Of a DNA stretch of 64,000 nucleotides, positions 26,193 to 35,244 are shown piece by piece (the stretch's first letter is position 1; the number at the start of each line of letters is the position of its first letter). Position numbers and translations under genes: made by a program. Origin of the DNA: Halothiobacillus sp045689735 (GTDB lineage: Bacteria; Pseudomonadota; Gammaproteobacteria; Halothiobacillales; Halothiobacillaceae); assembly GCF_045689735.1 (NCBI RefSeq), contig NZ_CP142685.1:1-64000 (forward strand), read 5' to 3'. Below the pieces are notes generated by a model. The model was given only the letters and a program-made list of their open reading frames with translations. It was not told the origin of the DNA and ran no database searches.

Positions 26193-27025
26193 CCTGAAAC
26201 TCTCGGGGCAGCGGGAAGATCTGGGTGGGGGGTGCCCCATGCGGGCGGCAATTCGATGGTCATGGCGAGTGGCATGTGATCCGATACCCCAAAGGTCAAG
26301 GCATCGACCTGGCTGATGATCACCGATTCGCTGACGAGAATGTGGTCGATCGCCCGACGCGGTCGCCAACCGGGATAGGTCGACGGGGGGGCGGGCGGGA
26401 GTTTGAGTCCTGCCTCGCGACAAAGCCGTTGTAAATCCTGATTCGCGGGCGTGGTGTTGAAGTCCGCCATGATCAGGTTGATGCCGTTGTGCTCGTTGGC
26501 ACGACGAATCAGGCAATCGAGCTGTCGCCGCCGGGCGCGATCCCCCAGCGACAGATGGCTGACCTGGACGCGCAGCGGCGCGGCAAAGGCATCGAAATCG
26601 GCCAGCAGGACGCCCCGGCCGGGAATTCGGCCCGGGAGCGCGAAGCGCTCGATGTGGGTTGCCGGTTGGCGCGCGAGCAGACCGAGGGCGTGTTGCCCCC
26701 AGTGGCCGAGGTTGCGGTTCACCCGCGAGGCCCAGAACGGCAAGCCCGCCCGCAGGGCCAGATATTCGATCTGGTTGAGAAAATGGCTGCGCAGCGAACC
26801 GCCATCGGCTTCCTGCAAGCCAATCAGGTCAAATCCGGCGAGCAGCCCGGCAATCTGATCCAGATTGTGCATGCGCTCTGGGAAGGGGAGCACATGCTGC
26901 CAGCCGCGTAACACATAGTCGCGGAAATGCTGGGTGCCAATGCCGGCCTGAATGTTGTACGACAACAATTTCAGGGTGCGGGCACCCATCGGTAAGGGGG
27001 TCACCGGGGCGCCGGAGTGTCGCAT
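26189..27025 (-). CDS. Endonuclease/exonuclease/phosphatase family protein
   Basis: A 278-residue EEP-fold protein, a superfamily of Mg-dependent phosphodiesterases including exonuclease III, DNase I and sphingomyelinases. Visible catalytic motifs are LLSYNIQAG (Asn), DLIGLQEADGG (Glu metal ligand), LSLGDRARRRQ, MADFNTTP and the terminal DHILVS and SDHMPLAM (Asp-His). There is no signal peptide, so it is cytoplasmic. The substrate is not deducible. It is the first gene of a tight unit with the diguanylate cyclase and selO. Confidence 0.85.
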   Translation of the reverse strand: MRHSGAPVTPLPMGARTLKLLSYNIQAGIGTQHFRDYVLRGWQHVLPFPERMHNLDQIAGLLAGFDLIGLQEADGGSLRSHFLNQIEYLALRAGLPFWASRVNRNLGHWGQHALGLLARQPATHIERFALPGRIPGRGVLLADFDAFAAPLRVQVSHLSLGDRARRRQLDCLIRRANEHNGINLIMADFNTTPANQDLQRLCREAGLKLPPAPPSTYPGWRPRRAIDHILVSESVIISQVDALTFGVSDHMPLAMTIELPPAWGTPHPDLPAAPRVSG

Positions 27026-27035
27026 GGTGCCTCGG

Positions 27036-27752
27036 TTATTGCGCGGCGGATTCGTGGCTTAATTTCGCGATGAACGCGTCGGCGACCGGCAGCATGGCCT
27101 CGTTACTGCCCAGCATGGCACCGTCGAGCAGGTATTTCCCGTTGATCAGGATCGCCGGCACCCCGTGCACCCCGGCCTCCTGCGCGATGCTACCGGCCTG
27201 GCGCACGGCGTTATCGACTCCGAACGAGTTGTACATCTGGATGAACTGATCGCGGTTCACCCCCAAATCGGCATACATGTCCGCAATTTGATCTTCGGTG
27301 ATCGGGCGCATGTTCTTGACATGAATATCGTTGAACACGGCGTCATGGGTTTTATCGAGCACGCCCAAAAATTTCGCGGCGAAAAAAGCGCGGGTCAGCG
27401 GCACCCAGCCGGGTGAAATGGGCACGGCATAGGGCTCAAACTCGACATTGGCCGGCAGGGTCTTGCGCCAGGCGTCAAGATGCGGCTCCAGGTGGAAGCA
27501 ATGCGGGCAGCCATACCAAAACATTTCCTGAATCAGAATCTTGCCTTTGGGTACGACCACATCGGTGGTGACCAGCCGGTAATTGAACCCTTCTTGCAGT
27601 TTGACCGGCTCGGTCGTGGTCGATGCGGTTGCGGCGGCCGCCCAGGTTGGTAATGCGGCGGTTGCGCTACCGAGCAGAAGTAGGCCGAGGGCTTTCAGGC
27701 TTTGGCGGCGGCCAGATTGCGGGGCGGAATCAAGCGGGCGAAACGGCATCAT
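27036..27752 (-). CDS. dsbA: Thiol:disulfide interchange protein DsbA
   Basis: Periplasmic oxidant that forms disulfides in exported proteins. The 238-residue precursor has a signal segment (LGLLLLGSATAALPTWAAA, about 20-38), the active site CPHC in FWYGCPHCFHLEPH and the cis-Pro loop GVHGVPAILI. Two ATGs (27752 and 27749) follow the ribosome site GGGAG; the first is used. It lies downstream of ccsB and resB but beyond their terminator, so it has its own promoter. Disulfide formation and haem attachment compete for cytochrome c cysteines, so the placement is functionally sensible. Confidence 0.93.
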   Translation of the reverse strand: MMPFRPLDSAPQSGRRQSLKALGLLLLGSATAALPTWAAAATASTTTEPVKLQEGFNYRLVTTDVVVPKGKILIQEMFWYGCPHCFHLEPHLDAWRKTLPANVEFEPYAVPISPGWVPLTRAFFAAKFLGVLDKTHDAVFNDIHVKNMRPITEDQIADMYADLGVNRDQFIQMYNSFGVDNAVRQAGSIAQEAGVHGVPAILINGKYLLDGAMLGSNEAMLPVADAFIAKLSHESAAQ

Positions 27753-27847
27753 CAAATCTCCCTGGCAAGCGTCCGGTGAGACGCGCGAAATCAAAACCAT
27801 TGTACGGCATAGACGCCATCCCTCGATGACTGTTCCCTGCGGGGCAT

Positions 27848-27872
27848 AAAAAACCCCGCGACGGGCGCGGGG
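27848..27872 (-). terminator. Intrinsic terminator after ccsB
   Basis: Stem CCCCGCG/CGCGGGG (27854-27860 and 27866-27872) with loop ACGGG is followed on the minus strand by six U (27853-27848). It sits 24 bp after the ccsB stop codon, closing the resB-ccsB unit before dsbA. Confidence 0.85.
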
Positions 27873-27895
27873 CGAGTTCGGTGGGTGCCGAAAAA

Positions 27896-29101
27896 TCAGA
27901 GTTTGCCGTAGGAATGCAGACCCGAGAGGAACATATTGACCCCGAGGAAGGCGAAGGTCGTTACCAGCAGGCCAACGACAGACCACCAGGCCATCGCCGT
28001 TCCGCGCCAGCCTTTGGAGAGGCGCAAATGCAACCAGGCGGCATAGTTCAGCCACACGATCAGCGCCCAAGTTTCTTTGGGATCCCAGCTCCAGTAGCCG
28101 CCCCAGGCTTCTGCGGCCCACAGCGCGCCGAGGATAGTGGCGATGGTGAAGAAGGCAAAGCCGAGCGCGATGGATTTGTACATGATGTCGTCCATCACGG
28201 CCAGCGAGGGCAGGCGGTCGCCGGGAGCATCCCCGCCCATTTTCTCTTTGATCAGATAGGCGACGCCGACCATGGCAGAAATCGCAAAGCTGCCATACCC
28301 GATGAAGTTGGCCGGGACATGAATCTTCATCCACCAGCTTTTAAGCGCGGGCACCAGGGGCTCGATGGTATTGGCGGCCTGGGAGAACTGGTACCACATC
28401 AGGAAGCCGAGCGCGGCGGTGACGACCGTCATGACAAAGCCACCGAGCGCGCGGGTTTTGTAGCGACGCTCGAAATATAGGTACAGGATGGAGGTGAACA
28501 CGCTGAAGACGATGAACACTTCGTACAGGTTGCTTACCGGGATGTGCCCGTAATCAAAATTGATCAGATAGGATTCACGCCACCGGGCGAAAAACCCGAT
28601 GAAGCCCATGGCGATCCCGCTCCAGACCAGCGCGCTGCCGACTTTCTGGGTGAATTCCGAGCGTCGCCACAAGCCAAAAAAGTAGGTGGGCATCGCCAGC
28701 GCGAACAGCGTCACCATCCACATGGTGGCTGCCGGGCTGGAGAGGAAAAATTTCAGAAAGAAATGCCCTTCCTGAATGGCGTGCAGCTTCTCGCGGCCGA
28801 CCGCGCCATCCGGCGCGTACAGGTTGTATTGAAACAGCGTCAGTAGGGCGAACACCGCGACGACCGCGACGAGCACGCGGGTGGCCGGCCACAGCCAGCC
28901 CAGAAATGCCAGACCCAGCGCTGCGCCCCACAGGGTGCCGGAGCCGTAATACCCCATGAAATGGCTGTAGTTGGCGTAGGCGTAGCCCGCGCCCGCGAGC
29001 AAAATCACCGTGTAAATGACATCAAGGGCGCTGATCGGACTTTTCGCGGGCGCCAGCGATGCGTCGAGCATCGGTAGCATGTGTTCTTTCGGCACGGACA
29101 T
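27896..29101 (-). CDS. ccsB: Cytochrome c biogenesis protein CcsB/CcsA (System II haem handling)
   Basis: Polytopic membrane protein that, with ResB, moves haem across the membrane and attaches it to CxxCH apocytochromes. The 401-residue product has about eight transmembrane helices and the Trp-rich WWD haem-binding segment AWGGYWSWDPKETWALIVW, with conserved His in periplasmic loops (KIHVPANF, WLHLRL). The ATG at 29101 has AGGAG upstream. It follows resB by 64 bp. Naming varies between CcsA, CcsB and ResC. Confidence 0.94.
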   Translation of the reverse strand: MSVPKEHMLPMLDASLAPAKSPISALDVIYTVILLAGAGYAYANYSHFMGYYGSGTLWGAALGLAFLGWLWPATRVLVAVVAVFALLTLFQYNLYAPDGAVGREKLHAIQEGHFFLKFFLSSPAATMWMVTLFALAMPTYFFGLWRRSEFTQKVGSALVWSGIAMGFIGFFARWRESYLINFDYGHIPVSNLYEVFIVFSVFTSILYLYFERRYKTRALGGFVMTVVTAALGFLMWYQFSQAANTIEPLVPALKSWWMKIHVPANFIGYGSFAISAMVGVAYLIKEKMGGDAPGDRLPSLAVMDDIMYKSIALGFAFFTIATILGALWAAEAWGGYWSWDPKETWALIVWLNYAAWLHLRLSKGWRGTAMAWWSVVGLLVTTFAFLGVNMFLSGLHSYGKL

Positions 29102-29165
29102 AAAAACTCTCCTGAATGCAGTTCAAGGAAAAATGACCGGCCGAAGGCGCGGTCTGGTCAGTCGG

Positions 29166-31262
29166 TTAAACCGACGGTTGCGGTGGGTTATCCGAATTCG
29201 GTTTGGCTTGAGTGACGCGCATAAGTTCAGCGCAAAGTTCAGAAAAAGCCTTATCGAACTCAATATTTTTGCGGATATCCGACCCGGCCACCAGCAGTTG
29301 GGCGCCCTGCCCTTCGGGTTTGATCAACACCCACTGCCGCCGGTAGTGAATATAGAAGCTCATGAAAATCCCGGCAACCAGCATCAAGGAGCCCAGCAAC
29401 AGCCAGTCGGCGCCCGGAGCGCGCGAGACTTCCAGCCCGGTCGATTGAATCTGGTTAAAGCTCACCGGTTGCACGAAGATGGGGGAGCCATAGGCCGGCA
29501 GCGCCGAGATGGCATCCATCGCATCGTCGAAAAACTTGGCATCCGCCTCGGTGAACTCTTGCTTGCCGCCCTGCGCGGCTAGGGTTTCTAGGAACGCGCG
29601 CTCCAGCACGGAACGCACGACACTGATCGATGCCTGTTCCGCCTTTTTGACCTCTTCGGGGGGCAGTTTCCGTTTCGCGAGGGCGCCGTCGATCTGCTGC
29701 TGCATCGCGCCAAATCCTTGGTGGACGAATGTACCAACCAGATCGGCGATCGACGCGCTGGCCGATTGGGCAATCTGGGCATTGGTGGCCTGATCCTTGC
29801 CGGTGACGCTGCTATCGACTTCGCCAATCAGCGAGGCGGCGATCGCCTGCATTTTCGCGTGGTCGGACAGCGTCCCCAAAAACGCCATGAAGGTGTCGAT
29901 GCTGCCTTTGTGATCGGCGGGAATGTACAGGAACTGCTGCGGGCCACCGATGCTGCGTTTCACACCGCTCAAGAAATATTGATGCCCTTTGAAGGTGACC
30001 GGCAGAAAATAATTTTGGTACTCGATCGCCTCACCGGCCGCATTACGCAGCTTGAAGGTGACAGACGGTCCCATGTTCTGCTGATGAATCACGCCATCTT
30101 CTCCGGCGACCGGGTTGATGTTGTACAGGCGAAAATCCGTGAATTCGAGCTGATAGGGTTTTTGATCAAAATCGAAGCCTTTTTTCTGAAAAACGGCCGA
30201 TTCGATGGGCTGCGCGACGCCCGCCTTGCCCGCGAGTTGCCAAGCCTGCATTTTCAGCTCGGTGCCGCCATCGCCGAAACTCGACTGAAAAATGTTGTAG
30301 CCCATGTAATGCAGCGGGTGATTCACCTCGATCGTACGGGTGATTTGCTCGCCCGTGGTTTTGTTGGTCAGCGTGACATTCGATTCATACGATTTGGGCA
30401 TGCCCGTGTCGTAATGTTCGATGGTGAATTTATTGACATAAATCTTGAACGGCAGATTCTGCACGACATAGCCATCTTTCAGGCCGATGAACACCACATC
30501 GCCCCATTTATGTTCCGGAATGTTCACGGTGCCACGAAACGCCTGCAGGCCGCCCACCGGTATCTGGCTGTCCGCCGGGACTTCCGACACGGGAATGTTG
30601 CGGGTTTCCACTTTGACCATGCCGAAAGCGTCCATCAGCTTGAGCTGCATCTTGCTATCGATCAGGCCGCCGAGCAGGATCACGATGATGCCGACATGCG
30701 CGAAGATATAGCCGATGCGATTCAGCCCGCCTTTGCGGCCGGAAATCAAGGTTTCTGTTGCCGAGGATTTAACCCGGTGCGCGTAGCCGTGGCGGGTCAG
30801 AATCGCCTGAATGCGAGGCACGAGGGTTTCTGTCGTGGCATCCGCCCGCCATTCGGCACGGTGCGCAAAGCCGCGTAGCGATTTTTCCTGGGCATTGAGG
30901 CGGAAGTTACGGATATCGCGCAAAAACCCCGGCGCATTGCGACTGACGCAAGATGAGGTCGAGGCCACCAAGAACAACAGGATGCCGACAAACCAGGTCG
31001 CCGAGTACACATCATAAAGCGACAGATCGCGGAACACCGCAAACCAGAACGGGCCGAACACATCCAGATAACTGTTGAACGACTCGTTCTGCTTGAGCAC
31101 CGTGCCGATCACCGAGGCGATGGCCAGAACCACCAATAAGGTGACCGCCAGATTCATGGAGGTCAGCCACAGCAGCAGGCGCCGGGTGACGCTGGGCGCT
31201 GGGGTCAGACGCTTTTCATCATCGAGCGGTGTCAAGGTGACGGGAGGCTGGGTATCGGACAT
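29166..31262 (-). CDS. resB: Cytochrome c biogenesis protein ResB (Ccs1)
   Basis: System II cytochrome c synthesis partner of CcsB. The 698-residue protein has three early transmembrane helices (about 30-120, including LTSMNLAVTLLVVLAIASVIGTVL and TWFVGILLFLVAST), another helix at about 188-208, a large periplasmic domain rich in beta segments (PLHYMGYNIFQSSFGDGG) and a last helix near 640 (LLLGSLMLVAGIFMSFYIHYRRQ). It is the first gene of resB-ccsB, with cytochrome c4 encoded 139 bp upstream. It is full length. Confidence 0.94.
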   Translation of the reverse strand: MSDTQPPVTLTPLDDEKRLTPAPSVTRRLLLWLTSMNLAVTLLVVLAIASVIGTVLKQNESFNSYLDVFGPFWFAVFRDLSLYDVYSATWFVGILLFLVASTSSCVSRNAPGFLRDIRNFRLNAQEKSLRGFAHRAEWRADATTETLVPRIQAILTRHGYAHRVKSSATETLISGRKGGLNRIGYIFAHVGIIVILLGGLIDSKMQLKLMDAFGMVKVETRNIPVSEVPADSQIPVGGLQAFRGTVNIPEHKWGDVVFIGLKDGYVVQNLPFKIYVNKFTIEHYDTGMPKSYESNVTLTNKTTGEQITRTIEVNHPLHYMGYNIFQSSFGDGGTELKMQAWQLAGKAGVAQPIESAVFQKKGFDFDQKPYQLEFTDFRLYNINPVAGEDGVIHQQNMGPSVTFKLRNAAGEAIEYQNYFLPVTFKGHQYFLSGVKRSIGGPQQFLYIPADHKGSIDTFMAFLGTLSDHAKMQAIAASLIGEVDSSVTGKDQATNAQIAQSASASIADLVGTFVHQGFGAMQQQIDGALAKRKLPPEEVKKAEQASISVVRSVLERAFLETLAAQGGKQEFTEADAKFFDDAMDAISALPAYGSPIFVQPVSFNQIQSTGLEVSRAPGADWLLLGSLMLVAGIFMSFYIHYRRQWVLIKPEGQGAQLLVAGSDIRKNIEFDKAFSELCAELMRVTQAKPNSDNPPQPSV

Positions 31263-31401
31263 GCGGCGTGACCTGAAAATTCAATCGGGCGGTTGCGTGA
31301 GCAAGGGAGAGGTTCGAGCAGGCGAATGAGCGAAAGTTCCTGAGGCTGCTGCTGCGGTATCCGCTGGGGGCGCACCGCCGCAGCCTAAGGCGTCGCGGCA
31401 A

Positions 31402-32043
31402 TCAGCGGAAGGTGGCAATGTGCTGCGCGACATCCTTCATATCGTCATCCGAGAGTTTTTTCGCGATGCTGACCATGATGCTGGCATGCTCGGTCTTGCG
31501 CTGATCGTTGCGGTAGGCCATCAAGGATTCGATGACATATTGCGGCGTCAACCCACGCAAGGCGGGAAAGCCGGCCGGCTGATTGCCTTGACCCTGCGGG
31601 CCGTGGCAGGCCGCGCAGGCCGCGATGCTGTTGGAGTGCCCACCGAATTTCCACAGATGGGCACCCGGAATGGAATCGTCGGTGCTGGCGTTGGCCACCG
31701 TGCGCGTCTGAGCGGAAAAATATGCCGCGAGATCGAGAATCTGCTGGTCAGTCAATGCCTTGGCCTGAGGACTCATGATCGGGTTGACCCGATTGCCGTC
31801 GCGAAACGCATGCAGTTGCTCGGCAAGATAACTCGCCGATTGACCGGCGATGGAGGGAAACATCGGCGCGGCACTATTGCCCGTGGCGCCATGACAGGCG
31901 GCGCAAGTCGCACTGGCGGCCTTGCCCGCCTCGATATTACCCGCCGCGTGCACGGGAATGACTGCGCTCAATGCCAGGCAGCAAGCCCCAATCAGCGGAC
32001 GAACCGCCGCCTGAACCCCAGAGAACCGACTCAACTTCATCAT
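31402..32043 (-). CDS. Dihaem cytochrome c4
   Basis: Periplasmic electron carrier with two haem c domains, usually delivering electrons to terminal oxidases. From the ATG at 32043 (AGGTG upstream; a GTG at 32058 is the alternative) the protein is 213 residues. A signal peptide ends near VHAA (about 33), and haem motifs CAACH lie at 47-51 and 143-147. Each half carries its Met-ligand region (PIMSPQA and HASIMVSIA). The gene lies just upstream of the resB-ccsB haem-attachment genes. A separate promoter for it probably lies in the 217-bp divergent gap to engB. Confidence 0.92.
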   Translation of the reverse strand: MMKLSRFSGVQAAVRPLIGACCLALSAVIPVHAAGNIEAGKAASATCAACHGATGNSAAPMFPSIAGQSASYLAEQLHAFRDGNRVNPIMSPQAKALTDQQILDLAAYFSAQTRTVANASTDDSIPGAHLWKFGGHSNSIAACAACHGPQGQGNQPAGFPALRGLTPQYVIESLMAYRNDQRKTEHASIMVSIAKKLSDDDMKDVAQHIATFR

Positions 32044-32260
32044 ACGCACCTGTTTCACACAACGGGTTGGAATACCGCCCGCACTGGCTCGACCGGCGCG
32101 GGAAATTCAGGCGATTCTAGCAGCGAACCGAGCCCCTGCGATTCGCTTCGATCAATGCCCCATAAGAAACGGCTGATGCAACAGGCGGTTAAGCCCTGCG
32201 GTGCCGGAGGATAACGGCGTATCATGCCGACCTGTCGTCTGCCGGATCGAGTACTTGCCC

Positions 32261-32866
32261 ATGGCCGCCTTGCCCCCCGCCTTTTTCATCCTGAGTGCCC
32301 CCACCCCGCGAGAACTGCCTGCCGATGCGGGGCGCGAAATTGCGTTTGCGGGGCGTTCGAATGCCGGAAAATCCACCGTCATCAACGCACTTACCGGGCA
32401 AAAGGGCTTGGCGCGCACCTCGCGCACGCCAGGGCGCACCCAACTGATCAACCTGTTTGGTTTGGGGGATGACAGCCAGCGCTTGGTGGATTTACCCGGT
32501 TACGGCTACGCCAAAGTGCCGGAAGCGATGCGCGTGCGCTGGGGCGAGGCGCTGGCGGCGTATTTTGCCGAGCGGCAGTCGCTGGCGGGGGTGGTCGTCA
32601 TCATGGATATCCGCCATCCGCTCAAGGAAACCGACCGGCAGATGCTGGCATATGCGCTCGATCGGGAATTACCGGTGTTGGCGCTGCTCAACAAGGCCGA
32701 CAAACTCAGCCAGAACGAAATCAGCAAAACCGTATTCGCCCTGAAGCGCGACCCGGCGTTGACCCAGGTGCAATGGCTGCCGTTTTCCGGACTGAGTGGG
32801 CTTGGTGTGCCGACCGTGCGGGATTGGCTGCTGACGCGGTTGACGGCGGCTGCGGTGAGCGAATAG
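32261..32866 (+). CDS. engB: Ribosome biogenesis GTP-binding protein EngB/YsxC
   Basis: Essential GTPase in large-subunit assembly. From the ATG at 32261 the protein has 201 residues with G1 GRSNAGKS (31-38), the G2 region SRTPGRTQLINLF, G3 DLPGYGYAK, G4 NKADKL and the late FSGLSGLG. The open frame continues upstream to 32201 but MAALPPAFFILSAP is the natural start. It is divergent from cytochrome c4, a common arrangement in Gammaproteobacteria. Confidence 0.95.
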   Translation: MAALPPAFFILSAPTPRELPADAGREIAFAGRSNAGKSTVINALTGQKGLARTSRTPGRTQLINLFGLGDDSQRLVDLPGYGYAKVPEAMRVRWGEALAAYFAERQSLAGVVVIMDIRHPLKETDRQMLAYALDRELPVLALLNKADKLSQNEISKTVFALKRDPALTQVQWLPFSGLSGLGVPTVRDWLLTRLTAAAVSE

Positions 32867-32923
32867 CCCAAACCATCGTGCTCCCGAACCGAGCGACACG
32901 AATAGCGATTCGAGGGTGCACAG

Positions 32924-32956
32924 AAAAAAGCCCAACCGAGAAAGGCTGGGCTTTTG
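32924..32956. terminator. Bidirectional terminator between engB and tRNA-Phe
   Basis: AAAAGCCCAACC and GGCTGGGCTTTT pair around GAGAAA with one mismatch. The flanking A-run (32924-32929) is a U-run on the minus strand for tRNA-Phe, and CTTTTG on the plus side can serve engB. Confidence 0.8.
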
Positions 32957-32968
32957 ATTTGAATAGTG

Positions 32969-33044
<76 letters not shown>

Positions 33045-33195
33045 GGGCAAGGCGCCGAATTAAACGCGATTTGCCTTGCGGCGTCAAGCCCCGTGCGGTC
33101 ATTATTTCTGCCCTTTTTGGTGAAAGTGGCTGACGGCTGCACGGTACCGTTGTATTCTTCCCGCCTATCAAACGCATTAAGCCCCTGTGCCCGCC

Positions 33196-33792
33196 ATGAA
33201 CAGCCCCCGTCTTGCCGAAGTGAATCGTCAAACCAATGAAACCCGCATTGCGTTGCGCCTGAATCTCGATGGTCAGGGGCGGGCAGAATTGAATACGGGG
33301 GTGCCGTTTTTCGAGCATATGCTCGATCAGGTGGCGCGTCACGGCGTGCTGGATATGGTGCTGACGGCGGACGGCGATTTGCATATCGATGATCACCACA
33401 CGGTGGAAGATTGTGGCATCGTGTTCGGCCAGGCGTTGGCGCAGGCGGTGGGCGATAAGCGGGGGATTTCGCGCTATGGCCATGCCTATGTCCCGCTGGA
33501 TGAGGCCTTGTCGCGGGTGGTGATTGATTTATCGGGTCGTCCCGGGTTGGTGTTCGATTGCGCCTTCACGCGGGCGTCGATTGGTCGGTTTGAAACGCAG
33601 TTGGTCGAGGAATTTTTCCGCGCGGTGGTCAATCATGCGGGCATGACGCTGCATATCGATAATCTCCGTGGCAGCAATGCCCATCATCAGGCGGAAACGA
33701 TTTTCAAGGCGTTTGGCCGCGCTTTGCGGATGGCGCTCGCGCCCGACGCGCGGCAGGCGGAAACCATTCCTTCGACGAAAGGCGCGCTGTAA
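33196..33792 (+). CDS. hisB: Imidazoleglycerol-phosphate dehydratase
   Basis: Sixth step of histidine synthesis. The 198-residue monofunctional form has the metal-binding repeats FFEHMLDQVARHG, DDHHTVEDCGI, VNHAGMTLHID and NAHHQAETIFKAFGRAL. The ATG at 33196 is chosen over a GTG three codons earlier. It leads the hisB-hisH-hisA-hisF-hisI-hisE run, which continues into tatABC, with 3 bp to hisH. The histidinol-phosphatase domain of the E. coli bifunctional HisB is absent. Confidence 0.96.
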   Translation: MNSPRLAEVNRQTNETRIALRLNLDGQGRAELNTGVPFFEHMLDQVARHGVLDMVLTADGDLHIDDHHTVEDCGIVFGQALAQAVGDKRGISRYGHAYVPLDEALSRVVIDLSGRPGLVFDCAFTRASIGRFETQLVEEFFRAVVNHAGMTLHIDNLRGSNAHHQAETIFKAFGRALRMALAPDARQAETIPSTKGAL

Positions 33793-33795
33793 CCT

Positions 33796-34446
33796 ATGGC
33801 GGAGTTAATTGTCGTTGTCGATTACGGCATGGGCAACCTGCGCTCGGTGGCCAAGGCGATCGAGCATGTGGCGCCGCAGGGCAGCGCTGTGCAGGTGACG
33901 GATGATCCCGCCGTCGTGCTGTCGGCCGATCGTGTGGTGTTTCCCGGCCAGGGGGCGGCGGCCGATTGTATGGCGGCACTGCGCGGTCGTGGCTTGATCG
34001 AGCCGCTGACCGAGGCGGCGCGGACGCGCCCCTTTCTCGGCATCTGCATGGGGATGCAGGTGATGCTGACCCATAGCGAGGAAAATGGCGGGGTTGATCT
34101 GCTCAACTGGTTTCCCGGCACGGTCACGCGCTTTCCGTCGCAGGTGGATGCGGCGGGCAACGCGCTGAAGGTGCCGCACATGGGCTGGAACGGTATCCGG
34201 CAGACGCGGGCGCATCCGCTGTGGCATGGGATTGCCGACGATGCCCGGTTTTATTTTGTGCATAGTTATTTTTGTACGCCAGTCGATGCGGGGTTGACGG
34301 TCGGCCAAACGGTTTATGGCCTGACTTATACCGCGGCGCTGGCGGCGGGATTTGTCTTTGCGATTCAGGCGCACCCGGAAAAGAGTGCGGATGATGGTTT
34401 GCGGTTGTTGACGAACTTCACCCGGTGGCAAGGCGAGTTCGTGTGA
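33796..34446 (+). CDS. hisH: Imidazole glycerol phosphate synthase, glutaminase subunit
   Basis: Class I glutamine amidotransferase that supplies ammonia to HisF. The 216-residue protein has the nucleophile C84 in LGICMGMQ, a GHNXXX-like N-terminus VVDYGMGNLRSV and the catalytic His/Glu in QAHPEKS. The oxyanion strand appears as PGQGAAADCM, slightly unlike the usual PGVGAF, but the active-site triad is intact. It is three bases behind hisB and 17 before hisA. Confidence 0.95.
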   Translation: MAELIVVVDYGMGNLRSVAKAIEHVAPQGSAVQVTDDPAVVLSADRVVFPGQGAAADCMAALRGRGLIEPLTEAARTRPFLGICMGMQVMLTHSEENGGVDLLNWFPGTVTRFPSQVDAAGNALKVPHMGWNGIRQTRAHPLWHGIADDARFYFVHSYFCTPVDAGLTVGQTVYGLTYTAALAAGFVFAIQAHPEKSADDGLRLLTNFTRWQGEFV

Positions 34447-34463
34447 GGCATAGAGGATTTGAG

Positions 34464-35219
34464 ATGTTGCTGATTCCTGCCATTGATCTGAAAGCCGGCC
34501 AGTGTGTGCGCCTCAAGCAGGGGCGCATGGAAGATGACACGGTGTTTTCCGACGATCCGGTGGCCGTGGCCGCGCGCTTCGTCGCAGCCGGTGCGCGTCG
34601 TCTGCACTTGGTGGATTTGGATGGTGCTTTCGCGGGCAGCCCGAAAAATCGGGCGGTGATCGAGGCGATTTGCCGCGCCAATCCGGATTTGCCCATTCAG
34701 GTCGGCGGAGGTATTCGCACCGAGGAAACCATCGAGCAGTATCTGGCGATGGGCGTGTCGTATGTGATCATCGGCTCCAAGGCGGTATCCGATCCGCATT
34801 TCGTCAGCGATGCTTGCCTGAGTTTTCCGGGGCATGTGATCGTGGGGCTGGATGCGCGCGAGGGTAAGGTGGCGGTAGATGGTTGGGCGAAAACCTCGAA
34901 TATCGAGGTGACTGAGCTGGCGCGCCGGTTCGAGCAGGATGGGGTGTCCTCCATCGTGTTCACGGACATTGCCCGCGATGGCATGATGCAGGGTGCGAAT
35001 ATGGAGGCCACCCGGGCGCTGGCGCGCGCGGTGCGCATCCCCATCATCGCCTCGGGTGGGATGACCGATGTGGCGGATATTGACCGGCTGATCGAAGCGG
35101 GCGATGACGGCGTGGCCGGTGCGATCATCGGGCGGGCGCTGTATGAAGGCCGGATCGATCTTGCAGTCGCCCAGGCGCGGGTCGATGAGCGGTGCGGCGT
35201 GCCGCCGTTCACCGAATGA
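34464..35219 (+). CDS. hisA: Phosphoribosylformimino-5-aminoimidazole carboxamide ribotide isomerase
   Basis: TIM-barrel isomerase producing the PRFAR substrate of HisHF. The 251-residue protein has catalytic D8 in IPAIDLKAG, the phosphate-binding IQVGGGIR, the second catalytic Asp in FTDIARDGMMQG, and IASGGM. The ATG at 34464 has GAGG seven bases upstream. It lies 25 bp before hisF, its duplicated relative. Confidence 0.96.
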   Translation: MLLIPAIDLKAGQCVRLKQGRMEDDTVFSDDPVAVAARFVAAGARRLHLVDLDGAFAGSPKNRAVIEAICRANPDLPIQVGGGIRTEETIEQYLAMGVSYVIIGSKAVSDPHFVSDACLSFPGHVIVGLDAREGKVAVDGWAKTSNIEVTELARRFEQDGVSSIVFTDIARDGMMQGANMEATRALARAVRIPIIASGGMTDVADIDRLIEAGDDGVAGAIIGRALYEGRIDLAVAQARVDERCGVPPFTE

Positions 35220-35244
35220 GGGCGTGCGCGTTGCGGAGGGGTAT

